In this document: one piece after another, positions 41,416-49,163 of the stretch
Layout: the number at the start of each line of letters is the position of its first letter
How positions within the stretch are numbered: position 1 is the stretch's first letter
Source: CBDBCU01 sp965242615
GTDB taxonomy: Bacteria; Chloroflexota; Dehalococcoidia; Lucifugimonadales; UBA3495
Length of the DNA: 64,000 nt
NCBI GenBank assembly: GCA_965242615.1
Contig: CBDESR010000005.1
Coordinates: 558,001 to 622,000, forward strand
Reading direction: 5' to 3'
The notes under the pieces: generated by a model
Database searches by the model: none
The model's input: only the letters and a program-made list of their open reading frames with translations
What the model was told of the DNA's origin: nothing
Position numbers and translations under genes: made by a program

Positions 41416-43281
41416 ATGTATGTTATTGGCACGGCCGGCCATGTGGATCACGGCAAATCGACGCTGGTCAAGGCGTTGACCGATATTGACCCGGACCGTC
41501 TGCCCGAGGAGAAGGAACGGGAGATGACGGTTGACCTGGGCTTTGCCTGGATGACTTTGCCCAGCGGCCGGGAAGTCAGTATCGTCGATGTGCCGGGCCA
41601 CGAGCGGTTTATCAAGAATATGCTGGCCGGCGTCGGGGCCATTGACCTGGCTTTGCTTATCGTCGCCGCCGACGAAAGCGTGATGCAGCAGACCCGGGAA
41701 CATCTGGCGATACTGGACATTCTCCGTATTAGGCAGGGGCTGGTGGTCATCACCAAGACGGACCTGGTGGATGGGGAGCTGGTGGAACTGGTCAAGGCGG
41801 AGGTGGAGGATGTGGTAGCCGGCACTTCCTTTGACGGCTGCTCGATGCTGGGAGTGTCGGCTTATACCGGGGCGGGACTGGCCGAACTGAAAGGGGAAAT
41901 CGACCGGATTCTGGACCAGACCGGGCCACGTCCGGATTTGGGACGGCCGCGCCTGCCAGTTGACCGCTGCTTTTCCATATCCGGCTTTGGCACCGTAGTT
42001 ACCGGCACGCTGATTGACGGGCTGCTGGCCGTAGGGCAAGAGGTGGAACTGTCCCCCTCCGGAATGCGCGGCCGCATCCGGGGCTTGCAAAGCCACAAGG
42101 AACGGGTCGAGCAGAGCGACCCGGGGGTGCGGTTGGCGGTGAACCTGTCGGGCATTGCCCGGGCCGAAGTGCAACGGGGCGAGGTAGTTACTATACCCGG
42201 TTGGCTGAACTCTACCCGGCGGCTGGACGCCCGGCTGCGGATGGTCAAGGGCGCGCCGCATCCGCTACGGCACAACGCCGGCATCACTTTTCACCTTTTT
42301 ACCAGCGAGACCGGGGCGCGGGTGCGGCTGCTGGACGCCGAGCGGTTGGCCCCGGGCGATGCCGGCTGGATTCAACTGCTGCTCGATGACCCGGTACCAA
42401 TGGTCAAGGGAGACTATTTTGTGCTGCGTTCCGCCGAGGATACTTTGGGCGGCGGGCAAGTAGTCAATCCCAATCCCCGGCGGCGGCACCGGCGGTTTCA
42501 TCAGGAAACCATTGAGCAATTGATGCTGTTGGACGAAGGCAGCGGCGAGGATGTTATTTTCAGCGTGGCTGACCAGTGGGGGCCGTGCGATTTGCGGACT
42601 TTGGCGCAACGCTCCAATCTGTCAACGGAGGAGGCGCTGGAGCGGGCCGCGGCCCTGGCGGCGGCCGGCGAACTGGTAACGCTGGGACATTTGGGCGTGG
42701 AAAATGATGCAGTGGTCTATTCGGCGCAGGGTTGGAATATCCTGAAGGGAAAGGTCAGCGCAGCCCTGCAAACCTATCACCACCGCCATCCCCTGCGGCG
42801 GGGCGCGCCAACGCAGGAAATCCGCAGCCGTACCGGATTGTCCCAAGCCGTCTATCTGAAAGCCTTGGCCCGATTGGTGGCCGAGGGTGTGCTGGTCGAG
42901 GATAACCCGTACCTGCGCCATCCCGACCATCAGGTTGAGCTGAACCCGGAGCAGGAACGACAGGCCGCCGCTTACCGGCAAGCCCTGGAACAGAACCCCT
43001 ACGCGCCGCCGACGGAGCGGCATCCGGACGCCGAACTGTTGGGGGTATTGGTGGACCGGGGCGAGGTGGTAAAGGTGAACGAGTCGGTAGTATTCGCGGC
43101 GGCGGCGTACCGGGAAATGACGGAGCGGATAGTGGCGCATCTGGAGCGGGAAGGGAGCATTACCGTAGCCGATGCCCGCACAATGTTTGACACCAGCCGC
43201 AAATACATCCTGCCGCTGCTGGAGTATCTGGACCAGCAACGGGTAACCCGGCGGGTAGGGGATGAGCGGGTGCTGCGGTAG
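41416..43281 (+). CDS. selB: Selenocysteine-specific elongation factor SelB
   Basis: 621 residues. GTPase motifs: 'GTAGHVDHGKSTL' (5-17), 'DVPGHERFIKNMLAG', 'TKTDLVDGE'. The fourth-domain winged helices follow: 'QRSNLSTEEALERAAALAAAGE', 'RTGLSQAVYLKALARLVAEG', and 'SITVADARTMFDTSRKYILPLLEYLDQQ' (in blocks), which bind the SECIS RNA. It delivers Sec-tRNA to the ribosome at UGA codons. Length is normal. selA and selC are not next to it. Its presence supports reading the UGA in the GrdB-like gene as selenocysteine. Confidence 0.96.
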   Translation: MYVIGTAGHVDHGKSTLVKALTDIDPDRLPEEKEREMTVDLGFAWMTLPSGREVSIVDVPGHERFIKNMLAGVGAIDLALLIVAADESVMQQTREHLAILDILRIRQGLVVITKTDLVDGELVELVKAEVEDVVAGTSFDGCSMLGVSAYTGAGLAELKGEIDRILDQTGPRPDLGRPRLPVDRCFSISGFGTVVTGTLIDGLLAVGQEVELSPSGMRGRIRGLQSHKERVEQSDPGVRLAVNLSGIARAEVQRGEVVTIPGWLNSTRRLDARLRMVKGAPHPLRHNAGITFHLFTSETGARVRLLDAERLAPGDAGWIQLLLDDPVPMVKGDYFVLRSAEDTLGGGQVVNPNPRRRHRRFHQETIEQLMLLDEGSGEDVIFSVADQWGPCDLRTLAQRSNLSTEEALERAAALAAAGELVTLGHLGVENDAVVYSAQGWNILKGKVSAALQTYHHRHPLRRGAPTQEIRSRTGLSQAVYLKALARLVAEGVLVEDNPYLRHPDHQVELNPEQERQAAAYRQALEQNPYAPPTERHPDAELLGVLVDRGEVVKVNESVVFAAAAYREMTERIVAHLEREGSITVADARTMFDTSRKYILPLLEYLDQQRVTRRVGDERVLR

Positions 43282-43293
43282 GGGTTAGCGGAT

Positions 43294-43380
43294 TGTTAAA
43301 ACTGCCCCCCGGACACGAAGGGGATGAGCCCTAGAGTGAAACGATACCATTGGGATTCCGGGGGGCGGGGGCGTTTTACA
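43294..43380 (+). other. Long stem-bounded intergenic element after selB
   Basis: Outer arms TGTTAAAAC / GTTTTACA and inner arms GCCCCCCGG / CCGGGGGGC enclose about 46 bases, which contain a small AGGG-GATGAG-CCCT hairpin. It begins 13 bases after the selB stop and lacks a T run. It is too short for tRNA-Sec and I could not match a riboswitch or ribozyme core. It may be a terminator without a T run or a structured RNA. Confidence 0.45.
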
Positions 43381-43451
43381 GGGGGCGGACGGTGTGGTAT
43401 AGTTAGGGGCGGTTAGGTTGTTCAGGGCTAGACACGGGAGGGATGCCGGCG

Positions 43452-44279
43452 ATGACGACGCAAATTAACGATATTCACGACCTGCTGCGGCTTTTGGAGG
43501 CGCGGCCGGATTTGGCGGCGGAGCTGCGGCAGCGGGTTTTGACGCCGGAGTTGCTGGGGCTGCCGGAGCAGATGGCGCGGCTGACGGGACGGGTGGATGG
43601 GCTGGCGGAGCAGATGGCACGGCTGACGGGACGGGTGGATGGGCTGACGGAACAGATGGCCGTTCTGACGGAGCAGATGACTGTTCTGACGGGACGGGTG
43701 GACGGTCTGGCCCGGGAGTTGCGGGAGTTTATCCAGGAGCAGCGGGAGACTAACCGGCGGACGGATGAGCGGTTGGCCCGGCTGGAGGAGCTGCAAAGTC
43801 AGGGCAATCAGCAGCTGCGTTGGTTGGATAATCGGTTGGCCGATTTTGCGGGCGAGGGGTATGCGCAGCGCTGCCTGCGGCGGTTTCCTTCGCTGGTTTT
43901 TAATCAGTTCGGGCTGGTTAATACGGCGGTGCTGTATGGCGGCCTTAATGGGCCGGAGCAGCAGTTTCAGGGGCGGATGGTGGCGGCGCGGCGGGAGGGG
44001 AAAATCAGCGATTGGGATTTCCGGCAGCTGATGGCGGCGGATTGCTTGGCGTATGCGTGGGATGCGGAGGCGGAGGTAGCGCGCTATCTGGCAGTGGAGA
44101 TGTCGGTGACGCTGGATCTGAGCGATATTGAGCGGGCCCGGGAGCGGGCGGCGGCTTTGGGGCGGGTTGCGGAGGGCGAAGGTTGGGGGGTGGTTATCAG
44201 CGCGAATGTGGCGGAGCCGCAGGAGGGGCAGGCGCGGGAGGCGGGGGTGACGGTGATTCATTTTATGGCGAATCGGTGA
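43452..44279 (+). CDS. Coiled-coil protein with tandem repeats and a PD-(D/E)XK-like end
   Basis: 275 residues from ATG 43452 (GGGAGG at about 10 bases; ATG 43443 would be too close to it). Residues about 38-90 repeat 'L-T-G-R-V-D-G-L-(A/T)-E-Q-M-A-(R/V)', three near-perfect copies plus variants, predicted as a coiled coil. The C-terminal 140 residues include 'DNRLADFAGEGYAQRCLRRFP', 'ARREGKISDWDFRQLMAADCLAYA', 'EMSVTLDLSDIERARERAAALG' (each a block) and end in 'VISANV...VTVIHFMAN', like DUF3782-type nuclease-fold proteins. Function unknown. The coding strand is extremely G-rich; the repeats could change copy number by slippage. Confidence 0.75.
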   Translation: MTTQINDIHDLLRLLEARPDLAAELRQRVLTPELLGLPEQMARLTGRVDGLAEQMARLTGRVDGLTEQMAVLTEQMTVLTGRVDGLARELREFIQEQRETNRRTDERLARLEELQSQGNQQLRWLDNRLADFAGEGYAQRCLRRFPSLVFNQFGLVNTAVLYGGLNGPEQQFQGRMVAARREGKISDWDFRQLMAADCLAYAWDAEAEVARYLAVEMSVTLDLSDIERARERAAALGRVAEGEGWGVVISANVAEPQEGQAREAGVTVIHFMANR

Positions 44280-44362
44280 GGCGCCGGGGGTTGGGGAGTT
44301 GAGAATTGGAGGACGGTGGGGGGGAATTTCGCGAAATTCCCGACGTGCGCGGGCAAAAGTTA

Positions 44363-44455
44363 GGGAGTTATATACTATTTTACCAAACGAACTTGAAATT
44401 TGGCTTTTACAGCAAGCCGGACAAAGCCGGTGGGTAAAAAGGTATATAATTCCCC
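44363..44455. repeat. Imperfect AT-rich inverted repeat
   Basis: Arms GGGAGTTATATACTATTTTACC (44363-44384; written as GGGAGTTATATAC plus TATTTTACC) and GGTAAAAAGG plus TATATAATTCCCC (44433-44455) pair over 22-23 bases. About 48 bases lie between. It sits in the 290-base gap between the coiled-coil gene and tRNA-Leu, exactly where the strand base bias changes. Confidence 0.65.
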
Positions 44456-44528
44456 CAAGGCGATGGAGGTTCGGCGGATAGAATAGGGGCAATTTGCAGA
44501 TTCGTTAAAAATTCCTTGCCCGGAAAAG

Positions 44529-44556
44529 TTGCGCGGGGCAGGAAATGTGTTATAAT
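44529..44556 (+). promoter_or_regulatory. Promoter of the tRNA cluster
   Basis: TTGCGC (44529-44534), a 16-base spacer and TATAAT (44551-44556), 17 bases before the first tRNA. It is a good sigma70-type match. Confidence 0.7.
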
Positions 44557-44573
44557 AGTCGGTGTGCCAACCG

Positions 44574-44660
44574 GCCGAGGTGGTGGAATTGGTAGACACG
44601 CGGTCTTGAGGGGGCCGTGAGCGTTAGCTCGTGTGGGTTCAAGTCCCGCTCTCGGCACCA
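44574..44660 (+). tRNA. tRNA-Leu (GAG)
   Basis: Cloverleaf with acceptor GCCGAGG / TCTCGGC, anticodon stem CGGTC / GGCCG around TTGAGGG (anticodon GAG), long variable arm (GTGAGCGTTAGCTCGT) as in leucine tRNAs, T loop GGTTCAAGTCC, and an encoded CCA end. 87 bases. Confidence 0.95.
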
Positions 44661-44720
44661 GTCCGGCCCAATCCGGGAACAGGATTACCCTAACCGCCGG
44701 GCCGGCTTGGGCGCAAACGG

Positions 44721-44797
44721 GGCGACGTAGCCAAGTGGACTAAGGCGGAGGTCTGCAAAACCTCTATTCGGCGGTTCGAATCCGCCCGTCGCCTCCA
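44721..44797 (+). tRNA. tRNA-Cys (GCA)
   Basis: Acceptor GGCGACG / CGTCGCC, anticodon loop CTGCAAA (GCA), T arm GGCGGTTCGAATCCGCC, encoded CCA. 77 bases; 60 bases after tRNA-Leu and probably in the same transcript. Confidence 0.95.
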
Positions 44798-44876
44798 TCC
44801 CATCCTTGCCAGGACTATTTTCGCTGATGCTGCTCTTATGCGTTTCCGGCCATTGCTGACGGGTTCAGGATTTGCT

Positions 44877-44962
44877 GCCGGAGTGGCGGAATGGCAGACG
44901 CGGCGGACTTAAAATCCGCTATCTTTATTGATGTGTGGGTTCGATCCCCTCCTCCGGCACCA
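44877..44962 (+). tRNA. tRNA-Leu (TAA)
   Basis: Acceptor GCCGGAG / CTCCGGC, anticodon loop CTTAAAA (TAA), long variable arm, T loop GGTTCGATCCC, encoded CCA. 86 bases. Confidence 0.95.
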
Positions 44963-44995
44963 CTTTTCCCCCGCTATTGACCTGGATAAATCTAA

Positions 44996-45019
44996 AGCCC
45001 CCGGAATGTTCCGGGGGCT
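44996..45019 (+). terminator. Hairpin at the end of the tRNA cluster
   Basis: Perfect 11-bp stem AGCCCCCGGAA / TTCCGGGGGCT with a TG loop, followed by GCTTGTTG rather than a T run. It separates the tRNA transcript from the next gene, whose ribosome site (GAGGTGAT) starts 8 bases later; read-through control is possible. Confidence 0.6.
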
Positions 45020-45034
45020 GCTTGTTGAGGTGAT

Positions 45035-45592
45035 ATGATGTCCCGCCTGCCGCCGGTTACCCGGGAAAGCGTCCCGGAGGAATTGCGCCCGATTTTTGAC
45101 CAAGTAACGGCCGGCCCCGGCGGCGTCGGCACCGGGCCGATGTCAGTTCTCAAACACAGCCCGGAAATGGCCCGCCGCGCCATCCCCCTGTTCGAGTATG
45201 TCCGCAACGAGTCCACCCTGCCCCAAGCAGTGCGGGAACTGGCAATGCTGACTACCGCCCGCTGCAAGGATTGCCCCTACATTTGGAACGCCCACGCCGC
45301 CCTGGGCCGGCGGGCCGGGTTGAGCGATGCCCTGGTGGATACCCTGCGCGACCGGCAGCCGCTGCCGCCCTTGTCCCCGGCCGAGGCGGCGGTCATTAAC
45401 TTGGCCCGGGAGTTTTTCGAGGGCAACCGGGTCAGCGCAACAACCTTTGACGCGGCCCGGGAGCAGTTCGGCGTTCAGGGGCTAGTGGAGTTGACTACGC
45501 TGATGGGCTTTTACGCGATGCTGGCTTTTAACGCCAACACGGTGGATTTGCAATTGGCGGGGCCGTCCGATGAGCCGGCGCTGCCGGTGTAG
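45035..45592 (+). CDS. Carboxymuconolactone decarboxylase family protein (AhpD-like)
   Basis: 185 residues. 'RELAMLTTARCKDCPYIWNAHAALGRRAG' (in blocks) is the AhpD/CMD core, with CKDC in the place of the redox CxxC and 'YIWNAH' the usual following helix. Other family members act as alkylhydroperoxidases or lactone decarboxylases; with a CxxC and His the peroxidase reading is favoured. GAGGTGAT precedes two ATGs at 45035/45038. Confidence 0.87.
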   Translation: MMSRLPPVTRESVPEELRPIFDQVTAGPGGVGTGPMSVLKHSPEMARRAIPLFEYVRNESTLPQAVRELAMLTTARCKDCPYIWNAHAALGRRAGLSDALVDTLRDRQPLPPLSPAEAAVINLAREFFEGNRVSATTFDAAREQFGVQGLVELTTLMGFYAMLAFNANTVDLQLAGPSDEPALPV

Positions 45593-45647
45593 GTTCAGTC
45601 AGTTCGGCGCATAATTCCCCAACAACCGGAGCTATGGAGACAGCCTA

Positions 45648-46811
45648 ATGCAAAACACTGCCGACATCGTAATCATCGGCGGCGGCGTGATGGGATGCAG
45701 CATCCTCTACCACCTCGCCCGCCGCGGCGCCGCCAACCCGCTCCTGCTCGAACGCGGCGTCCTTGGCGGCGGCTCCACCGGCCGCTCCCAAGCCATCTGC
45801 CGAATGCACTACTCCAACCCCATCACCGCATCCCTCGCCTGGGACAGCCTCCAAGTCTATGCCAACTTTGCCGACCAAGTTGGCGGCAGTGCCGGCTTCG
45901 TCAAAACCGGCTACTTGGTGGCGGTCGAGGAAATTGACCGCCCCGGTCTCGAGCTTAACATTGCAATGCAGCAGGATTTGGGCATCAACACCGCCCTGAT
46001 TTCCGCTGATGACCTGCGGGAACTGGCCCCGATGCTCCAAGCCTACCCTGGCGAAGGCTTGGCTTGGGAGCCGGAATCCGGCTACGCCGATCCCTACTTG
46101 GTCACCACTTCCTACGCCGCCCAAGCCGTAGCCAACGGCGCGGAAATCGCCCGGCGTACGCCGGCCACCGGCATTGAAATCGCCCACGGCCGGGTGCAAG
46201 CCGTCTTGACCGACCAAGGCCGGGTCGCTACTCCGGCCGCCATTATCGCCGCCGGCCCCTGGGCCAACCACTTGATGGCGGGAACCGGCATCGCCTTGCC
46301 GCTCAGCCCGGTACGCCATCAAGTCGCCCTGGCTACCCGCTCCCCGGAGCAGCTGCCCACGCACCCCATCGTCGGCGATATTGCCCAATCCTTTTCCTTC
46401 CGCCCGGAAAGCCCCACCTTGACGATGCTTGGCTTCGGCGAGGATTATGTGGAACTGGACAACTACAACCAAGGCATCGACCAGGCAACGGCCGCTGACG
46501 CAATGACCAAACTAACCCGCCGAATGCCGGCAATGGCTGACTCCTACCTGCGCGGCGGCTGGTCGGGGTTATTCACCGTTACCCCGGACTGGCATCCCAT
46601 CCTCGACCGGGTGCCGGGCATTGACGGCTTGTTCTGCGCCGTCGGCTTCAGCGGCCACGGTTTCAAGCTGGCCCCGGCTATCGGGCAGGCTATGGCGGAG
46701 TTGGCGTTAGAGGGACAAGCCACTTCCGCCGATTTGACGCCGCTGCGTTTCAACCGCTTTGCCGAGGGGGATTTGCTCAACTCCCGCTATCGCTACCGGG
46801 TATTGGCCTGA
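45648..46811 (+). CDS. FAD-dependent oxidoreductase, DAO family (sarcosine/glycine oxidase-like)
   Basis: 387 residues. 'ADIVIIGGGVMGCSILYHLA' is the FAD-binding start and 'GRSQAICRMHYSNP' the following loop of the DAO family. Near the C-terminus 'GLFCAVGFSGHGFKLAPAIG' is the late FAD contact motif. Likely to oxidise an N-methyl amino acid or secondary amine. GGAGA lies before the ATG. It may feed methylamine-type substrates to central metabolism, but no linked genes prove this. Confidence 0.9.
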   Translation: MQNTADIVIIGGGVMGCSILYHLARRGAANPLLLERGVLGGGSTGRSQAICRMHYSNPITASLAWDSLQVYANFADQVGGSAGFVKTGYLVAVEEIDRPGLELNIAMQQDLGINTALISADDLRELAPMLQAYPGEGLAWEPESGYADPYLVTTSYAAQAVANGAEIARRTPATGIEIAHGRVQAVLTDQGRVATPAAIIAAGPWANHLMAGTGIALPLSPVRHQVALATRSPEQLPTHPIVGDIAQSFSFRPESPTLTMLGFGEDYVELDNYNQGIDQATAADAMTKLTRRMPAMADSYLRGGWSGLFTVTPDWHPILDRVPGIDGLFCAVGFSGHGFKLAPAIGQAMAELALEGQATSADLTPLRFNRFAEGDLLNSRYRYRVLA

Positions 46812-46925
46812 TTATTGCCGGCCAACAATCCCTTGTGCTAACGCCTTTCCCCCATTATAATTCCCGGCAACTTTGCCCCGGCGCCATTCGGCAGCAAACA
46901 GGCAGCAACTATCGGAGGATTTGTC

Positions 46926-47939
46926 GTGACTACCGGCGCAGCCAATCCCCAACCCGGCGAACCTTTGGCATTTTTCCGCGGCGATTATGTCCCCCTCAGC
47001 CAAGCCAAAGTCAGCGTTACCACCCACGCCCTCCACTACGGCACCGGCGTTTTCGAGGGCATCCGCGGCAACTGGAACCCGGAACAGGGCGTCGTCAACA
47101 TTTTCCGACTCCGCGAACATTACGAACGCCTTATCCTCGGCTGCCGTCTCCTGCTGATGGACTTGCCTTATTCCGTGTCCGACCTCTGCGACATCACCGT
47201 GGAACTGGTCGCACGCAACGGCCACCGGGAGGACATCTACATCCGCCCCTTAGTCTATAAGAGCGCCGAACTGGTCGCCAACCTCAAGCTCCAGGATTTG
47301 GAAAGCGACTTTACCCTGATGACCGTTCCCTTCGGCAACTACCTCGGCACCGACCAGCTCCGCTGCTGCACTTCCACTTGGCGGCGCGTCGACGACCCGA
47401 TGATTCCCGCCCGCCTGAAAATCTGCGGTATCTATGTCAACAGCATCCTCGCCAAAACCGAGGCTACCCTGGCCGGCTTCGACGAAGCCATCATCCTTAA
47501 CCAGGACGGCCATGTCTGCGAAGGCTCCGGGGAAAACATCTTTATCCTGATGGGCGGCCGGCTGATAACCCCGCCTTTAGAGGAAAATGTCCTCCCCGGC
47601 ATTACCCGGGACGCCGTAATGCAACTGGCGGCGAGCGAGTTGGGCTTGACCGCCGAGGAACGCCGCATCGACCGCAGCGAGCTTTACCTGGCTGATGAAG
47701 TATTCCTCACCGGCACCGCCGCCCATCTGACCCCGGTAGTGGAACTCGACCACCGCACCATCGCTGACGGCAAAGCCGGGCCGGTCTCCAGCCAACTGCA
47801 AAAACTCTACTTCGACATCGTCGTCGGCAACAATCCCAAGTTCCGCCACTGGTGTACCCCAGCGGCTCCCCGCGCCGATGGCGCCGCCATCGAAGACCGC
47901 CTGTTGCAGCGCGGCCCCACTCCGGACATCGGCGCCTGA
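46926..47939 (+). CDS. ilvE: Branched-chain amino acid aminotransferase
   Basis: 337 residues from a GTG (GGAGGA upstream). Fold-type IV PLP aminotransferase: 'HALHYGTGVFEGIRG' at the N-terminus, the PLP-lysine region 'RLKICGIYVNSILAKTEA', and 'GHVCEGSGENIF' with the phosphate-binding residues. It transfers the amino group between Leu/Ile/Val and 2-oxoglutarate. The C-terminal 30 residues are an extra tail. The next gene starts 7 bases after the stop. Confidence 0.93.
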   Translation: MTTGAANPQPGEPLAFFRGDYVPLSQAKVSVTTHALHYGTGVFEGIRGNWNPEQGVVNIFRLREHYERLILGCRLLLMDLPYSVSDLCDITVELVARNGHREDIYIRPLVYKSAELVANLKLQDLESDFTLMTVPFGNYLGTDQLRCCTSTWRRVDDPMIPARLKICGIYVNSILAKTEATLAGFDEAIILNQDGHVCEGSGENIFILMGGRLITPPLEENVLPGITRDAVMQLAASELGLTAEERRIDRSELYLADEVFLTGTAAHLTPVVELDHRTIADGKAGPVSSQLQKLYFDIVVGNNPKFRHWCTPAAPRADGAAIEDRLLQRGPTPDIGA

Positions 47940-47946
47940 GGCCGCG

Positions 47947-48393
47947 ATGACTACGCCGCCGGCCGCAGCTGCCGCCAGCCAACCGCCGCCGCCCGTTATC
48001 AGCGACGGGCTGATCCTCCCGGGAACCACCATCGGCGGGGATGGGGGTACCTTTTACGTCGACTTTACCCTGTGGAATCCCGACCGCACCCGTTCCCGAA
48101 CCCTGAACGGCTTGGTTGACACCGGCGCCTCTTACGCCCTAATTCCCGCTTCCACACTGGCGGAGTTGGGCATTGCGCCGGAAAAGACCAAGCGATTTCA
48201 ACTAGCCAACGGCGCGACCCAGGAATTTCCGGTGGGACGCTGCGACTTGGAGTTGCAAGGACAACTGGAAAATGTCCATATCGTCTTTGGCCCGGAAAAC
48301 CGCACACTGCTGGGGTCGATGGCACTGGAAGCCTTTGCCCTCGCTGCCGACGCCAAAAACTACCGCCTCGTCCCCGCCGACTTGACCCTGTAA
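47947..48393 (+). CDS. Retropepsin-like aspartic protease domain protein
   Basis: 148 residues from ATG 47947. After a Pro/Ala-rich start, 'GLVDTGASYALIPASTLAELGI' (two blocks) contains the DTGA catalytic motif with its flexible substrate strands; 'PVGRCDLELQGQ' and 'TLLGSMALEAFAL' are the usual later strands. Single-domain proteases of this kind must dimerise to be active. No signal peptide. Closely spaced between ilvE and plsY. Confidence 0.85.
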   Translation: MTTPPAAAAASQPPPPVISDGLILPGTTIGGDGGTFYVDFTLWNPDRTRSRTLNGLVDTGASYALIPASTLAELGIAPEKTKRFQLANGATQEFPVGRCDLELQGQLENVHIVFGPENRTLLGSMALEAFALAADAKNYRLVPADLTL

Positions 48394-48434
48394 CCGGGAA
48401 AGTCCCGGATTAGAGAGCCGCCGGTCCTCCCGCC

Positions 48435-49115
48435 GTGTCCCCCAACTTCCTGAATTGGGACTGGTCTATCCTGTCTTTGGCCGCCATCCTGCTGTTGGCG
48501 TCTTACCTTTTCGGCAGCATACCCACCGCTTGGCTGCTGACCCGCCGCCGCTTGGGGCGGGATATTCGGCAGTTGGGCGATGGCAATATGGGCGCGGAAA
48601 ACGTCGCCCGCATTCTGGGCCGCCCCGCCGGGCTAATTGTCGCCGCCATTGACGTCGGCAAGGGCTTGGCCGCCCTCCTGATAGCCCGGCTGCTGACGGC
48701 GGCGGTGTTAGGCAGTGATACCGCCGGTACTTTCCCGCCCTTGATGCCTCTGAACGGACTCCCGCTGCTGCTGTCGCTACTAGCCGGAATAGCGGCAGTA
48801 GGCGGCCATTGTTGGCCGTTCTGGCTGCACAGCCGCGGCGGCCGCGGCGCGGCTACCGCCGCCGGCGCGCTCCTGGCATTAACTCCAGCCGCCGCCCTGC
48901 CCGCGGCCGCGCCGGCTCTGGTCGTGTTATATTTTACCCGCAGCTCAACCCGATGCTTGGCCGCCTTTTTCATTGGCACCGTCGGACTGGCCGCCGCCTA
49001 CAGTTACTGGCAATTATTCAGCTATTCCTGGCCCTTGGCCGGCGCGGCCTTGGCAATGCCGGCATTAGCGGCCCTGGTCCACTACCAACGGAATTACCGC
49101 CCCCGCCAGCCCTGA
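48435..49115 (+). CDS. plsY: Glycerol-3-phosphate acyltransferase PlsY
   Basis: 226 residues from a GTG. About five membrane segments. PlsY motifs: 'SYLFGSIPTAWLL' (motif 1 region), 'RQLGDGNMGAENVAR' (GSGNxGATN in standard PlsY; here GDGNMGAEN), 'DVGKG', and 'GGHCWPFWLHSRGGRGAATAAG' (in two blocks; usual form GHxFPxxLxFKGGKG). It makes lysophosphatidate from acyl-phosphate. The changes in motifs (S to D, K to R) leave activity likely but untested; a diverged paralogue is possible. Confidence 0.87.
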   Translation: MSPNFLNWDWSILSLAAILLLASYLFGSIPTAWLLTRRRLGRDIRQLGDGNMGAENVARILGRPAGLIVAAIDVGKGLAALLIARLLTAAVLGSDTAGTFPPLMPLNGLPLLLSLLAGIAAVGGHCWPFWLHSRGGRGAATAAGALLALTPAAALPAAAPALVVLYFTRSSTRCLAAFFIGTVGLAAAYSYWQLFSYSWPLAGAALAMPALAALVHYQRNYRPRQP

Positions 49116-49163
49116 ACCGACCGCCGGATAGACCCGACAACCTTACCGGACTGATACCGCCCG

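Noticed and set aside
43320..43350. Hammerhead ribozyme core (GATGA ... GAAAC)
   Set aside because: The CU before GAUGA is missing and the bases between the two motifs cannot form stem II.
43294..43380. tRNA-Sec (selC) next to selB
   Set aside because: The span is too short for the roughly 95-base tRNA-Sec, and there is no TCA anticodon loop or TTCGA T loop. No other tRNA-Sec candidate was seen in the window.
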